A DNA stretch of 64,000 nt from Streptomyces zaomyceticus. GTDB lineage: Bacteria; Actinomycetota; Actinomycetes; Streptomycetales; Streptomycetaceae. The DNA is taken from NCBI RefSeq assembly GCF_014656215.1, contig NZ_BNBZ01000017.1, positions 1 to 64,000 on the forward strand. Direction: 5' to 3'. Shown piece by piece: positions 26,945-37,286 of this stretch; within the stretch, counting starts at the first letter, position 1; the number at the start of each line of letters is the position of its first letter. Position numbers and translations under genes: made by a program. Under the pieces are notes generated by a model. That model saw only the letters and a list, made by a program, of their open reading frames with translations. It had not been told where the DNA came from and searched no databases.

Positions 26945-28789
26945 TCACTTGCTGAACGCCATCATCGTCTTGACCTGCTTCTCTTCCTTGTCGTTCGAAG
27001 CGGAGACGCGCCCGCTCGCCACGACGAAGGTGCCGGCACCGTAGGCGTAGCCCGCGCTGTAGAAGCTGCTCTCGACCTGGGCCGTCGCCGCCTGGTGCTG
27101 GAGCAGGACCTTCGGAGCACCGCCGGTCGGGGCGATCGTCGCGACGGCGCCGCCCGCGTCGTACTTCGGGTCCACGTACACCAGGACCTCGGAGCCCTCC
27201 ATGCGGAGCGGCATCATCGACTGCTCACCCGGCGCCTTGGAACGCCACTTGGCCTTGCCGTTCTTCAGGTCGAAGGCGACGACCTCGTTGGGGGTGCCGT
27301 ACGAGGTCTCGGTGGCCATGTAGAAGGTGTTCGCGTCGGCCGCGACGCCCGTGCAGCCTTCGAGGTTCTTGCCGAAGATGATCAGACCGCCGCCGCACGA
27401 GGGGGCGAACTTGTCCTTGCCGCCCTGGATCTGCGAGCGCAGCGAACCGTTGGCGTTGAGCGCGAAGATGGTCCACTTCTTCTGCTCGCGCTGGGTGGCG
27501 GAGACGACCAGCGGGTCGACCGAGTAGACCCGGTCCACCTCCCAGTCGGCCTCCAGCTTGAAGGTCCACTTGGGCTTGCCCGTGTTCGGGTCGACCTGGC
27601 TGACGCCCTGGATCTTCTTGGTGGTGCTGCCCGAGGGGCAGTCCACGGCGGCGATCAGCTTGCTGCCGCCCGCGTAGGCGAAGGGCTTGCAGCCGGTCGT
27701 CGCCCCGGTGAAGAGCTGCCTGCCGTCGGTCAGGGAGAAGCCGTAGGAGCTGCTCGTGCCGGCGACGGTCACCGTGTTGCCGCTGATGGACAGGGTGTTG
27801 TCCGAGAAGGCGAACAGGCCCTTGGGCTTGGGCACGGCCTTCTTCCAGCCCGTCTTGCCGGTCTTCAGATCGACCTGGACGAGCGAGGTGCACTTGGCGC
27901 CGTCCTTGGCGCTCTCGGCGTAGGCGAAGACCATCAGCCCGTTCGGCGAGGGGGCGGCCGGCGTCGCGCACAGCTCGAACGGCACGTCGACGTGCCACTT
28001 CGCCGAGCCGTCGCCCAGGCTGTAGCCGTCGATGCTCTTGTACATGGCCTTGACGGCGATGTCGCCGACGATCCACGGGCCGTAGACGTCGGCGCCGTTG
28101 CGGGGCAGGTCGACGTTGTTCTTCAGCAGCCAGTTGATCTTGGCCTCGCCGTCCTTGCGGCCGGCGTTGAGATCGTCCTCGCCCTTGTCGCCGTCACCCG
28201 TGCCGTCGCCCTGGTCCACCGACTCGGTGGGCTTGGGAGCGCCGGAGGAAGCCGTGGCGCTGGAGGTCGGCCCCGCGATCGGGTCCTCCTTGTCGTCACC
28301 GCCGACGACCGCCCAGGTGGTGACGGCGGCGATGAGAACGGCCGCCGCGGCCACGGCCGCGACGATGCCGGTCCGCCCCTTGAAGGGGCCGCCGCCGCCG
28401 GAGGGCGGCGGGGTCGGAGCACCCGGGTACATCGGCTGGGTGGGGTAACCGCCGTACGGGTTCTGCTGCTGACCGTAGGGACCCGGCTGCTGCTGCGGGT
28501 AGCCGGGCTGCTGGCCCTGCTGCGGGTAGCCGTACGGGGGCTGCTGCGGCTGCTGCCCGTACGGTCCGGGCTGGCCCTGCTGCGGGTATCCGTAACCGGG
28601 CTGCGGCTGCTGCCCGTAGGGCCCGGGCGCGGCCGGCGGCGCGGTGGGCGGCCCGGCCGGCGGCGGCGGGGTCTGCGGTGCCTGCGGCGGGACGGGCGGG
28701 ACGGGCGGCACACCCTGGGGCGGGCCCTGGTTCGGATCCTGGGGAGCTCCGAAGCCCCCCGGCGGCTGGTTGCTGGGCGGCTGGGTCAT
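26945..28789 (-). CDS. Membrane-anchored PQQ-like beta-propeller protein (paralogue 2)
   Basis: 614 residues with the same plan as its downstream neighbour. There is a Pro/Gln/Gly/Tyr-rich cytoplasmic tail (about 1-135, with repeats such as YGYPQQGQ), one membrane helix (GIVAAVAAAAVLIAAVTTWA), a Thr/Ser/Asp-rich spacer, and a propeller (DGSAKWHVDVPFELC, VDLKTGKTGWKKAVP, VDPNTGKPKWTFKLE, VVAFDLKNGKAKW). ATG at 28789 has AAGGGGGAA 7 nt upstream. With the gene at 25036 it forms a duplicated pair in one operon. Upstream, CGTGAG and CTCACG form a spaced inverted repeat (28807-28836). Confidence 0.85.
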   Translation of the reverse strand: MTQPPSNQPPGGFGAPQDPNQGPPQGVPPVPPVPPQAPQTPPPPAGPPTAPPAAPGPYGQQPQPGYGYPQQGQPGPYGQQPQQPPYGYPQQGQQPGYPQQQPGPYGQQQNPYGGYPTQPMYPGAPTPPPSGGGGPFKGRTGIVAAVAAAAVLIAAVTTWAVVGGDDKEDPIAGPTSSATASSGAPKPTESVDQGDGTGDGDKGEDDLNAGRKDGEAKINWLLKNNVDLPRNGADVYGPWIVGDIAVKAMYKSIDGYSLGDGSAKWHVDVPFELCATPAAPSPNGLMVFAYAESAKDGAKCTSLVQVDLKTGKTGWKKAVPKPKGLFAFSDNTLSISGNTVTVAGTSSSYGFSLTDGRQLFTGATTGCKPFAYAGGSKLIAAVDCPSGSTTKKIQGVSQVDPNTGKPKWTFKLEADWEVDRVYSVDPLVVSATQREQKKWTIFALNANGSLRSQIQGGKDKFAPSCGGGLIIFGKNLEGCTGVAADANTFYMATETSYGTPNEVVAFDLKNGKAKWRSKAPGEQSMMPLRMEGSEVLVYVDPKYDAGGAVATIAPTGGAPKVLLQHQAATAQVESSFYSAGYAYGAGTFVVASGRVSASNDKEEKQVKTMMAFSK

Positions 28790-28853
28790 CAGCAGTTCCC
28801 CCTTGACGTGAGCGGGTTTTCTTTCTACCACTCACGCCGTGGCGCAAAAGCGA

Positions 28854-28886
28854 CCGGTCCGCCCCTTGTACCCAAGGGAGGACCGG
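28854..28886 (-). terminator. Terminator after the ABC-F gene
   Basis: Interrupted hairpin: outer CCGGTCC (28854-28860) with GGACCGG (28880-28886), inner CCCTTG (28863-28868) with CAAGGG (28873-28878). It lies 16 bp past the ABC-F stop on the minus strand. Confidence 0.8.
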
Positions 28887-28901
28887 CCTGTGATGCCCTC
28901 G

Positions 28902-30707
<1,806 letters not shown>

Positions 30708-30772
30708 ATTGACTCCTGTACCGGGGATTGATCGATCTCCCAGGGTACGTTGCCGCGTGCGCCGCGCTCGGG

Positions 30773-30792
30773 GGTAGCATCAACGGTAGCAT
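30773..30792 (+). promoter_or_regulatory. Direct repeats upstream of vapB
   Basis: GGTAGCAT occurs at 30773-30780 and 30785-30792 (12-bp period), immediately before the vapB ATG at 30800. This could be the operator for VapB/VapBC autoregulation; it also contains a TAGCAT -10-like hexamer. Confidence 0.5.
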
Positions 30793-30799
30793 CGGTGGC

Positions 30800-31081
30800 A
30801 TGAGCGAGCCCACTCAGAAGTACTCGATCAGCATGCCGCGCGACATCGCGGAGGCCGCGCGGGCCCGCAGCGGACCCTCGGGGCTGTCGGCCTATGTGGC
30901 GGCCGCGGTCGCCCGGCAGATAGAACGCGACGACCTCAACGAACTCATCGCCGTGGCCGAGGCCGAACACGGACCGGTCGTGGACGCGGAGATCCAGGCA
31001 CGACGCGAGCAGCTGCGCCGGGCCCGCGAGCAGCAGAGCGGTCCGGAGACGACTAGGACGACCGGGACGAGCGCGGCGTGA
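30800..31081 (+). CDS. vapB: VapB-type antitoxin (ribbon-helix-helix)
   Basis: 93 residues. The N-terminus KYSISMPRDIAEAARARSGPSGLSAYVAAAV reads as a ribbon-helix-helix DNA-binding domain (beta strand KYSISMP, then two helices, split here only by its turn). A charged C-terminal helix follows (EAEHGPVVDAEIQARREQL) that would wrap the toxin. It overlaps the PIN-domain gene by 4 bp (GTGA). It is divergent from the ABC-F gene with 92 bp between starts. Confidence 0.85.
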   Translation: MSEPTQKYSISMPRDIAEAARARSGPSGLSAYVAAAVARQIERDDLNELIAVAEAEHGPVVDAEIQARREQLRRAREQQSGPETTRTTGTSAA

Positions 31082-31491
31082 CGCGCCGCGAAGCCGCTCC
31101 GGGCGGCACACTGGTCCTCGACAGTGAGGGGCTGGCCAAGGCCGTACGGCGTGACCGCGAGGTCACCACCTGGCTCGCGCTGGCCCGCGCGGACGATCTG
31201 CGCGTCGTGACGAGCGCCGCCACTCTGGTGGAGGTGATGCATCCGCGCATCAACCGCCCGGCTCTGGAATGGACCCTGTCCCGCCTCGTCGTCGAGCCTG
31301 TGGCAGATGCCGTCGCACGTCATGCGGCGGCCCTCCTTGCCGAGAACGGGCTGCACGGCCACAAGTACGCCATCGACGCCATGGTCGCCGCGACGGCCCT
31401 CGCCGCACAGGGCCCCGTCTCCGTTCTCACCTCGGACCCGGAGGACCTCATCGTCCTCTGCGGAGGCCGGGCGACCGTCATCGCGATCTGA
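31078..31491 (+). CDS. vapC: VapC-type PIN-domain ribonuclease toxin
   Basis: 137 residues. PIN acidic residues are visible: LVLDSEGLA (Asp15), the Glu of ATLVEVMHP, YAIDAMVAA, and VLTSDPEDL near the end. PIN toxins cleave tRNA or other structured RNA and are held inactive by the cognate antitoxin. The GTG start overlaps the vapB stop, typical for TA pairs. Its last 14 bp overlap the convergent acyltransferase gene. Confidence 0.85.
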   Translation: MTRREAAPGGTLVLDSEGLAKAVRRDREVTTWLALARADDLRVVTSAATLVEVMHPRINRPALEWTLSRLVVEPVADAVARHAAALLAENGLHGHKYAIDAMVAATALAAQGPVSVLTSDPEDLIVLCGGRATVIAI

Positions 31492-32770
31492 TCCGCCCCG
31501 CCCGCTCCACCAGCAGCCAGCCCGCGAGCGCCAGCCCGACGGCCGCCGGGGCCGTGACCGGGACGGCGATCAGGGTGGCCGAGTGGCCGTCGAGGAGTCC
31601 CGCGAAGCCCGTCAGGGAGAGGCCCAGGACGCCGAGGAGCGCGAGCGTGATGCCGACCGCCGCCACCGGGCCGCCCTCGCCGGTCGCCGGGGCGGCCGGG
31701 ACCGGGGCCTCGAAGCGGCGGAAGGCGGCCACGAGCAGCGCCGTGAGAAGGCCCGCCGCGAGGAAGCGGAGGGGGACCTGCGCCCACCAGGCGCCCGTCG
31801 CCGGGACGGGCAGCGCGCGACCGAGGCCGAGCATCGCCCCGTACACCCCGAGCATCGCCGTCAGGTGCCAGAGGAACGCCGTCATCGCGATCCCGTTGGC
31901 GGCGACCACCGCCCGCCACACCCCGGCGCGGGCGACGAGCCGCGCACCCGGGCCCCTGAGCAGTTCGACCGCGCCGACCAGCCACAGACCGTGGCAGAGC
32001 AGGGCGAGGGTCGGCGGGGCCATGTTCGAGACCTTCTCACCCGGCATTCCCACCATCGACAGCGGATACGGGCCCAGGGCGACCAGCGCGGTCGCGCCGA
32101 GCAGGCCCGCGCCGGCGAGCAGGGCGGGGCGGCGGATCATTCCGTCGGCGCGCAGGAAGCCGAGCTGGTGGACCGCCAGCCACACGAACGCGAAGTTCAG
32201 GAACTCGACGAACGGCACGTCCGCCGCGAACCGCAGCACGTCCACCGCGACCGCGCCGCCCGCGAGCGCCCCGAACGCGCCCCAGCCCCACCGCTCGTGC
32301 AGCCGCAGCAGCGGCGGCGTGAACGCGACCATCGCCAGATAGATCCCTATGAACCACAGCGGCTGGGTGACCAGCCGCAGCGCGACCCCGGTGAGCCCTC
32401 CGTCCGCCCCGGACAGCTGGAGGACGAGCGCGGCGGCGCCCCAGACGCCGACGAAGACCATCGTCGGCCGCAGCAGCCGCTGGAGCCGGGCCCGCAGGAA
32501 GGCCGCGTACTGCGGCCGGGAGCGGTGGGCGAGGGCGTGCGAGAAGCCGCCGACGAAGAAGAACACCGGCATCACCTGGAACAGCCAGGTCACCACCTGG
32601 AGTTCGGGCACGACGGCGAGCAGATTGCCGACCTGTCCGTCGGTGGTGACGGCCGCCATCAGCCAGTGCCCGAGCACGACGACGGCGAGCGAGGCGACCC
32701 GGAGCAGATCGACGTACCGGTCCCGGCTCGCCGGCGTTGCGGCGGCGAGCTCACGCGCGCTGATTCCCAT
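31478..32770 (-). CDS. Membrane acyltransferase, family 3 (OafA-like)
   Basis: 430 residues with about ten to eleven hydrophobic helices. The family-3 hallmark is in the first helices: RYVDLLRVASLAVVVLGHW (Arg-Asp and the conserved His), then FFFVGGFSHA and the Arg-rich loop FLRARLQRLLRP. These enzymes O-acylate sugars, lipids or antibiotics at the membrane. The substrate is not apparent from the context. Normal length, ATG at 32770. Confidence 0.85.
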   Translation of the reverse strand: MGISARELAAATPASRDRYVDLLRVASLAVVVLGHWLMAAVTTDGQVGNLLAVVPELQVVTWLFQVMPVFFFVGGFSHALAHRSRPQYAAFLRARLQRLLRPTMVFVGVWGAAALVLQLSGADGGLTGVALRLVTQPLWFIGIYLAMVAFTPPLLRLHERWGWGAFGALAGGAVAVDVLRFAADVPFVEFLNFAFVWLAVHQLGFLRADGMIRRPALLAGAGLLGATALVALGPYPLSMVGMPGEKVSNMAPPTLALLCHGLWLVGAVELLRGPGARLVARAGVWRAVVAANGIAMTAFLWHLTAMLGVYGAMLGLGRALPVPATGAWWAQVPLRFLAAGLLTALLVAAFRRFEAPVPAAPATGEGGPVAAVGITLALLGVLGLSLTGFAGLLDGHSATLIAVPVTAPAAVGLALAGWLLVERAGRIRSR

Positions 32771-32866
32771 GGCCGTACGGTCCCGCGGGCGGACCGGCGG
32801 CCGACAGGGCGCTGATACTCAACCTTGCGGATGAGTACGGGACTCCCGGCCCCCACCGACCCCCTT

Positions 32867-32935
32867 CCCGGACCGCCCGGCGCAGTGCCGACCGGCCCGC
32901 CTCCCGGACCGCCCGGCGCAGTGCCAACCGGCCCC
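32867..32935. repeat. 36-bp tandem repeat in an intergenic region
   Basis: Two nearly identical 36-bp copies (32867-32902 and 32903-32935, one internal mismatch at the G/A near the end of the unit), rich in CCGG. They lie between the divergent acyltransferase and SMP-30-like genes (277-bp gap); no gene is supported there. Confidence 0.85.
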
Positions 32936-33047
32936 ATGCCGTCGGCCACGCGGGCGACCCCTCGGCCCCGGCTGCCGGGCCCCGCGAGCGACGACCCCCC
33001 ATGTTCTCCTCGGGCCACCGCCCCCAGCCCCCTCGAAGGAGAGACCC

Positions 33048-34019
33048 ATGACGAGACACCCACGCCTCGCCGCCGTCGCCGTCGCCACCGCGGCCCTCGC
33101 CGTGATCGCGGCGGGCCCCGCGTCGGGCGGCGATCCGACCGTGACCGACCCCCGGATCGTCGCCCACTTCGACTTCGCCGCCGGACAGAACGCGGAGAAC
33201 ATCGCCCTCGAACCCGACGGCTCCGCCGACATCACCTTCGCCTTCGCCCATCAGGTCGCCCGCGTCACCGAGAAGGGCACGACGACGATCCTCGCCACCC
33301 TGCCCGAGGTGCCGGACGCGCAGACGCCCGTCGGCGGGGCCGTCGCCCTGGGCATCGCCCGCGCCCACGACGGCACCCTGTACGTCACCTACGTCACCGG
33401 CACGGCGAAGACCGGCGTCTGGCGCATCGCACCCGGCGGCGAGCCGGAGCAGATCGGGTTCTTCCCCGCGGACGCCTTCCCCAACGGGCTCGCCCTCGAC
33501 GAGAAGTGCGGCACCCTCTACACCGCCGACACGCGGCTCGGCACGGTGTGGTCCCTGCCGGTGACCGGTGGCACGCCCACGGCCTGGGCCACCGGGGCCG
33601 CGCTCGAACCCACCGCGCAGATCCCCTTCGGCGCCAACGGCCTCAAGATCCACCACGGTGCCGTCTGGGTGTCCAACACCGCCCACGCGACCCTGCTGCG
33701 CATCCCGATCGGTCCCGGTCCCGAGCACGCGGCGGGTCCGATCGAGACCCGGGCGACCGGGCTCACGTCCATCGACGACTTCGCGTTCACCGGGCACGGC
33801 GACACGGTCCTCGCCGCGCTGAACCAGGTCGACGAGCTGGAACTCGTCCGTCCCGACGGCACCCACAAGACGGTGCTCACCCGCGCGGACGGGCTCGACA
33901 ACCCGACCTCCGTGGCGGTGCGCGCCAAGACCGTCTACGTGAACAGCGCGGCCTTCTTCAACACGGTGGACCCGGACCCGAACCTGCTCCTGGCCCGGAT
34001 CTCCAAGAACAAGCTCTAG
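33048..34019 (+). CDS. Secreted SMP-30/NHL-like beta-propeller protein
   Basis: 323 residues with signal peptide (RHPRLAAVAVATAALAV..., cut near ASG-GDP, about 27). The mature part reads as a six-bladed propeller of the SMP-30/gluconolactonase or NHL type: GIARAHDGTLYVTYV, FPNGLALDEKCGTLYTADT, GANGLKIHHGAVWVSNT, LDNPTSVAVRAKTVYV. Enzymatic activity (lactonase) cannot be confirmed by eye. RBS GAAGGAGA lies before ATG 33048. Its end overlaps ispE by 4 bp on the other strand. Confidence 0.8.
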   Translation: MTRHPRLAAVAVATAALAVIAAGPASGGDPTVTDPRIVAHFDFAAGQNAENIALEPDGSADITFAFAHQVARVTEKGTTTILATLPEVPDAQTPVGGAVALGIARAHDGTLYVTYVTGTAKTGVWRIAPGGEPEQIGFFPADAFPNGLALDEKCGTLYTADTRLGTVWSLPVTGGTPTAWATGAALEPTAQIPFGANGLKIHHGAVWVSNTAHATLLRIPIGPGPEHAAGPIETRATGLTSIDDFAFTGHGDTVLAALNQVDELELVRPDGTHKTVLTRADGLDNPTSVAVRAKTVYVNSAAFFNTVDPDPNLLLARISKNKL

Positions 34020-34921
34020 AGAACGACGGCGCCCGGCGCCGGTGACGTCGCCACCCGGGCCGTGCGGCAGGTGCCCGAGGCGGTCAGGGCGGCGGCGACC
34101 GTCTCCGCCGCCTCCGCGTCCTTCACCAGGAACGCCGTCGTCGGGCCGGAGCCGGAGACCAGGGCGGCGAGCGCGCCCGCGTCCGTGCCCGCCGTCAGGG
34201 TCTCGGCGAGCGACGGACGCAGGGAGAGCGCCGCCGCCTGGAGGTCGTTGGCGAGGGCGGCCGCGAGGGCGGTCGTGTCGCCGGTGCGCAGGGCGTCCAG
34301 GAGGACCGGGGAGGCGGCCGGTTCGGGGACGTCGACGCCCTCGGTGAGCCGGTCGAACTCGCCGAACACCACCGGGGTCGAGAGCCCGCCGTCGGCGACG
34401 GCGAACACCCAGTGGAAGGTGCCGCCGACCGGCAGCTCCGTCAGCTTCTCGCCGCGACCGGTGCCGAGCGCCGCGCCGCCGACCAGGCTGAACGGCACGT
34501 CGCTGCCGAGCTCGGCGCAGATCTCCAGGAGTTCCTCGCGGGAGGAGTTCAGGCCCCACAGCGCGTCGCAGGCGAGCAGGGCGCCCGCGCCGTCCGCGCT
34601 GCCGCCGGCCATGCCGCCGGCGACCGGGATGTCCTTGGCGATGTGCAGGTGCACGTCCGGGGAGATGCCGTGCCGGGCCGCGAGCAGCTCGGCGGCCCGG
34701 GCGGCCAGGTTGCTGCGGTCGAGCGGCACCTTGTCGGCGTCGGGGCCCTCGCAGGTGACGGTCAGTTCCGCGGCCGGGGTCGCGGTGACCTCGTCGTGGA
34801 GGGAGACCGCGAGGAACACGTTGGCCAGGTCGTGGAAGCCGTCGGGGCGGGCCGCGCCGACCGCCAGCTGGACGTTGACCTTGGCGGGGACCCGGACGGT
34901 CACGCCCGCCGTGGTGGTCAC
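34016..34921 (-). CDS. ispE: 4-diphosphocytidyl-2-C-methyl-D-erythritol kinase
   Basis: 301-residue GHMP kinase of the non-mevalonate isoprenoid (MEP) pathway. PAKVNVQLAVG at the N-terminus and the ATP loop PVAGGMAGGSADGAGAL near 100-116 identify IspE; LVSGSGPTTAFLV is the third GHMP motif. GTG 34921 overlaps the ksgA stop by 4 bp. The ksgA-ispE order is conserved in many bacteria. Confidence 0.95.
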   Translation of the reverse strand: MTTTAGVTVRVPAKVNVQLAVGAARPDGFHDLANVFLAVSLHDEVTATPAAELTVTCEGPDADKVPLDRSNLAARAAELLAARHGISPDVHLHIAKDIPVAGGMAGGSADGAGALLACDALWGLNSSREELLEICAELGSDVPFSLVGGAALGTGRGEKLTELPVGGTFHWVFAVADGGLSTPVVFGEFDRLTEGVDVPEPAASPVLLDALRTGDTTALAAALANDLQAAALSLRPSLAETLTAGTDAGALAALVSGSGPTTAFLVKDAEAAETVAAALTASGTCRTARVATSPAPGAVVL

Positions 34922-35790
34922 GCCTTCGCCTCCGCGATCCGGGCGAACTCCTCCACCGTCAGCGCCTCGCCGCGCGCCTGCGGCGAGATGCCCGCCTTCA
35001 CCAGGGCCTCCTCCGCGAGCGCGGGGGAGCCCGCCCAGTTGGCGAGGGCCGCGCGCAGGGTCTTGCGGCGCTGCGCGAAGGCCGCGTCGACGACCGCGAA
35101 GACCTCCTGGCGGGTGGCGGTGGTCGCGAGCGGCTCGCTGCGGCGGACCAGGGAGACGAGACCGGAGTCGACGTTCGGCGCGGGCCAGAAGACGTTGCGG
35201 CCGATGGACCCGGCGCGCTTGACCTCCGCGTACCAGTTGGCCTTCACCGACGGCACGCCGTACACCTTGTTGCCCGGCTTGGCGGCCAGCCGGTCGGCGA
35301 CCTCGGCCTGGACCATGACGAGGGTCCGCTCGATGCTCGGGAACCGCTCCAGCATGTGGAGCAGGACCGGCACGGCGACGTTGTACGGCAGGTTGGCGAC
35401 GAGCGCGGTCGGCGCCGGGCCCGGCAGCTCCTGGACGTGCATGGCGTCGGAGTGCACGAGCGCGAAGCGGTCGGCGCGGGCGGGCATGCGGGCGGCGATC
35501 GTCGCGGGCAGCGCGGCGGCGAGCACGTCGTCGATCTCGACGGCCGTCACCCGGTCCGCGGCCTCCAGGAGGGCCAGGGTGAGGGAGCCGAGTCCGGGCC
35601 CCACCTCCACGACCACGTCGTCGGGCCGCACCTCGGCCGTGCGGACGATCCGCCGGACGGTGTTGGCGTCGATGACGAAGTTCTGGCCCTTCTGCTTCGT
35701 GGGGCGCACGCCGAGGGCGGCGGCCAGCTCACGGATGTCGGCGGGGCCGAGGAGGGCGTCGGGGCTTTCGGGGCCGGTGGTGGTGCTCAC
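34918..35790 (-). CDS. ksgA: 16S rRNA (A1518/A1519-N6,N6)-dimethyltransferase
   Basis: 290 residues. It dimethylates two adenines in the 3' hairpin of 16S rRNA. KQKGQNFVID, SAM motif I VVEVGPGLGSLT, and the catalytic ANLPYNVAVP are all present. The C-terminal domain is of normal length. GTG start at 35790. It is coupled to ispE downstream and preceded by rpfB. Confidence 0.95.
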   Translation of the reverse strand: MSTTTGPESPDALLGPADIRELAAALGVRPTKQKGQNFVIDANTVRRIVRTAEVRPDDVVVEVGPGLGSLTLALLEAADRVTAVEIDDVLAAALPATIAARMPARADRFALVHSDAMHVQELPGPAPTALVANLPYNVAVPVLLHMLERFPSIERTLVMVQAEVADRLAAKPGNKVYGVPSVKANWYAEVKRAGSIGRNVFWPAPNVDSGLVSLVRRSEPLATTATRQEVFAVVDAAFAQRRKTLRAALANWAGSPALAEEALVKAGISPQARGEALTVEEFARIAEAKA

Positions 35791-35829
35791 CGGTACAGCC
35801 TACGGGGCACCCGTGGGGCGTTCCTACGA

Positions 35830-35887
35830 CTCACCCTGCCTCACCCCGTCTCACCCCGTCTCACCCGTCTCACCCCGTCTCACCCGT
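35830..35887. repeat. 10-bp tandem repeats spanning the rpfB stop
   Basis: Six units of CTCACCC(C)GT, 9-10 bp each, run head to tail from 35830 to 35887. The rpfB stop codon (35880-35882) lies in the last unit. Confidence 0.9.
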
Positions 35888-37214
35888 GCAGCCGCCGTCC
35901 GCAGTGGGGCCACGGGCTCGCCCCCCGCTGCACGTAGAGCTTCTTCGCCCGGAAGGTCTGCTCGGCGGCGGGCGCGTTCTGGGCGGTGTCGCTGCCGCCG
36001 AGGGAGCGCCAGGTGCCGGGGTCGAACTGGTAGAGCCCGCCGTACGTCCCCGAGGGGTCGACGGCGTTCGGACGCCCGCCGGACTCGCAGGCGGCGAGCG
36101 CGCCCCAGTCGAGGCCGTCGGCGCCCGCGACGGAGTGCGGCAGCGGCTTGGTGCCGACCCGGACCAGGCGGCTGACGGGTTCGCGGACGATCTCCTCGCC
36201 GAGCCGGCGGGGCTTCTGCCGGACGCCGTTGACGGTGCGCAGGCCGTAGGTGACGCGGCGCACGCCGGCGGACCCCTGGCGTTCGACGACCTCGGTACCG
36301 GCGAACAGCTCGGGGTCGCGGGTCCGCTCCACGGCGTACGGCACGGTCTCCTCGCGCAGCTGCTTCGAGCCGGTGATCCGCAGCACCGTGACCGTCTGGC
36401 CGTCGCGCGGGAAGGAGCCGGGGGCGACGGAGGTGGTGTCCTGCGCGGAGAGGGTGATCCCCGCCTCGGCGAGCGCCTCGCGGACGGTGGCGGCGTTGGT
36501 CCGGACGGTCCGTTCGCGCCCGTCGGCGAGGAAGGTGACCGCCCGTTCGGTGCGCACGTCGAGGGCGAGGCCCTGGCGGGAGATGGGGGCGCCCCGGGAG
36601 ACCGAGAGGTACGCGCCCTCCGCGCGGACCCCGAGCTGGCGCAGTGCCCCCTCGACGGTCCTGGCGGTCGTCCACACCTGGCGGCGCTGTCCGTCGACGG
36701 TGAGGGAAACCGGGCGGCCGTAGCGGACGACGATCTCGTCGCCGCTGGCCAGCGCCTCGGTGGGGGCGGGGGCGACGATGTCGTGGGCGCCGACGGTCAG
36801 GCCCTCGTCGGCGAGGAGTTCCTCGACGTCGTCGGCGAAGGTGTGGAAGGTGCGCGGGACGCCGTCGACGGAGAGCCGGACGGCCTTGTCGTCGGCGACG
36901 AAGGCGCTGGTGCCGCCGGCGAGGAAGGCGACGACGAGGGCCTGCGGGACGAGCCTGCGCAGGCCCTCCCCGGCGGGCCCGGAGGCCTTGCGTCGCCGGG
37001 CGGCACGCCGGGACCCGGCGCGGGAGCCCTGGCCGGGGACGGCGGCGCGCCCCTGGCCGGTGCCGGGTCCGGGGCCCTGGCCGGTGCCGGGTCCGGGGGC
37101 CGTGCCGGTCCCGGCGGCGGGGACGAAGAGCGGTGCCGCCTGGGTCGGCTGCTCGTGGAGGGGGAGGGTCGTGCCCCGCCGTCCCGCTCGGTGACTGCCC
37201 TGGGAAGTGCTCAC
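35880..37214 (-). CDS. rpfB: Resuscitation-promoting factor RpfB
   Basis: 444 residues. A disordered Pro/Gly-rich cytoplasmic N-terminus (GPGTGQG repeats) and one membrane helix (about 87-106) are followed by three DUF348 repeats (near 110-270). A G5 domain (ITGSKQLREETVPYAVERTRD) and a C-terminal lysozyme-like Rpf domain (DWGALAACESGGRPNAVDP with catalytic Glu377; GGLYQFDPGTW) complete it. It cleaves peptidoglycan in spore germination and growth resumption. GTG at 37214. The stop codon is embedded in a 10-bp tandem repeat. No room exists for a c-di-AMP riboswitch: only 72 bp separate it from tatD. Confidence 0.95.
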   Translation of the reverse strand: MSTSQGSHRAGRRGTTLPLHEQPTQAAPLFVPAAGTGTAPGPGTGQGPGPGTGQGRAAVPGQGSRAGSRRAARRRKASGPAGEGLRRLVPQALVVAFLAGGTSAFVADDKAVRLSVDGVPRTFHTFADDVEELLADEGLTVGAHDIVAPAPTEALASGDEIVVRYGRPVSLTVDGQRRQVWTTARTVEGALRQLGVRAEGAYLSVSRGAPISRQGLALDVRTERAVTFLADGRERTVRTNAATVREALAEAGITLSAQDTTSVAPGSFPRDGQTVTVLRITGSKQLREETVPYAVERTRDPELFAGTEVVERQGSAGVRRVTYGLRTVNGVRQKPRRLGEEIVREPVSRLVRVGTKPLPHSVAGADGLDWGALAACESGGRPNAVDPSGTYGGLYQFDPGTWRSLGGSDTAQNAPAAEQTFRAKKLYVQRGASPWPHCGRRLHG

Positions 37215-37286
37215 GAGGCCGGGACCCTAGCCCCGAGCCGCGTCACTCAGTGGAGCAACGCGACCACGTCACGTAATCGTTATGGA

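Noticed and set aside
32825..34045. Plus-strand frame through the 36-bp repeats
   Set aside because: Arg/Pro-rich, overlaps the well-supported SMP-30-like gene in another frame; the repeat region has no start site with a ribosome binding site.
37215..37286. c-di-AMP (ydaO) riboswitch ahead of rpfB
   Set aside because: Known upstream of some Streptomyces rpf genes, but the gap is only 72 bp and has no such structure.
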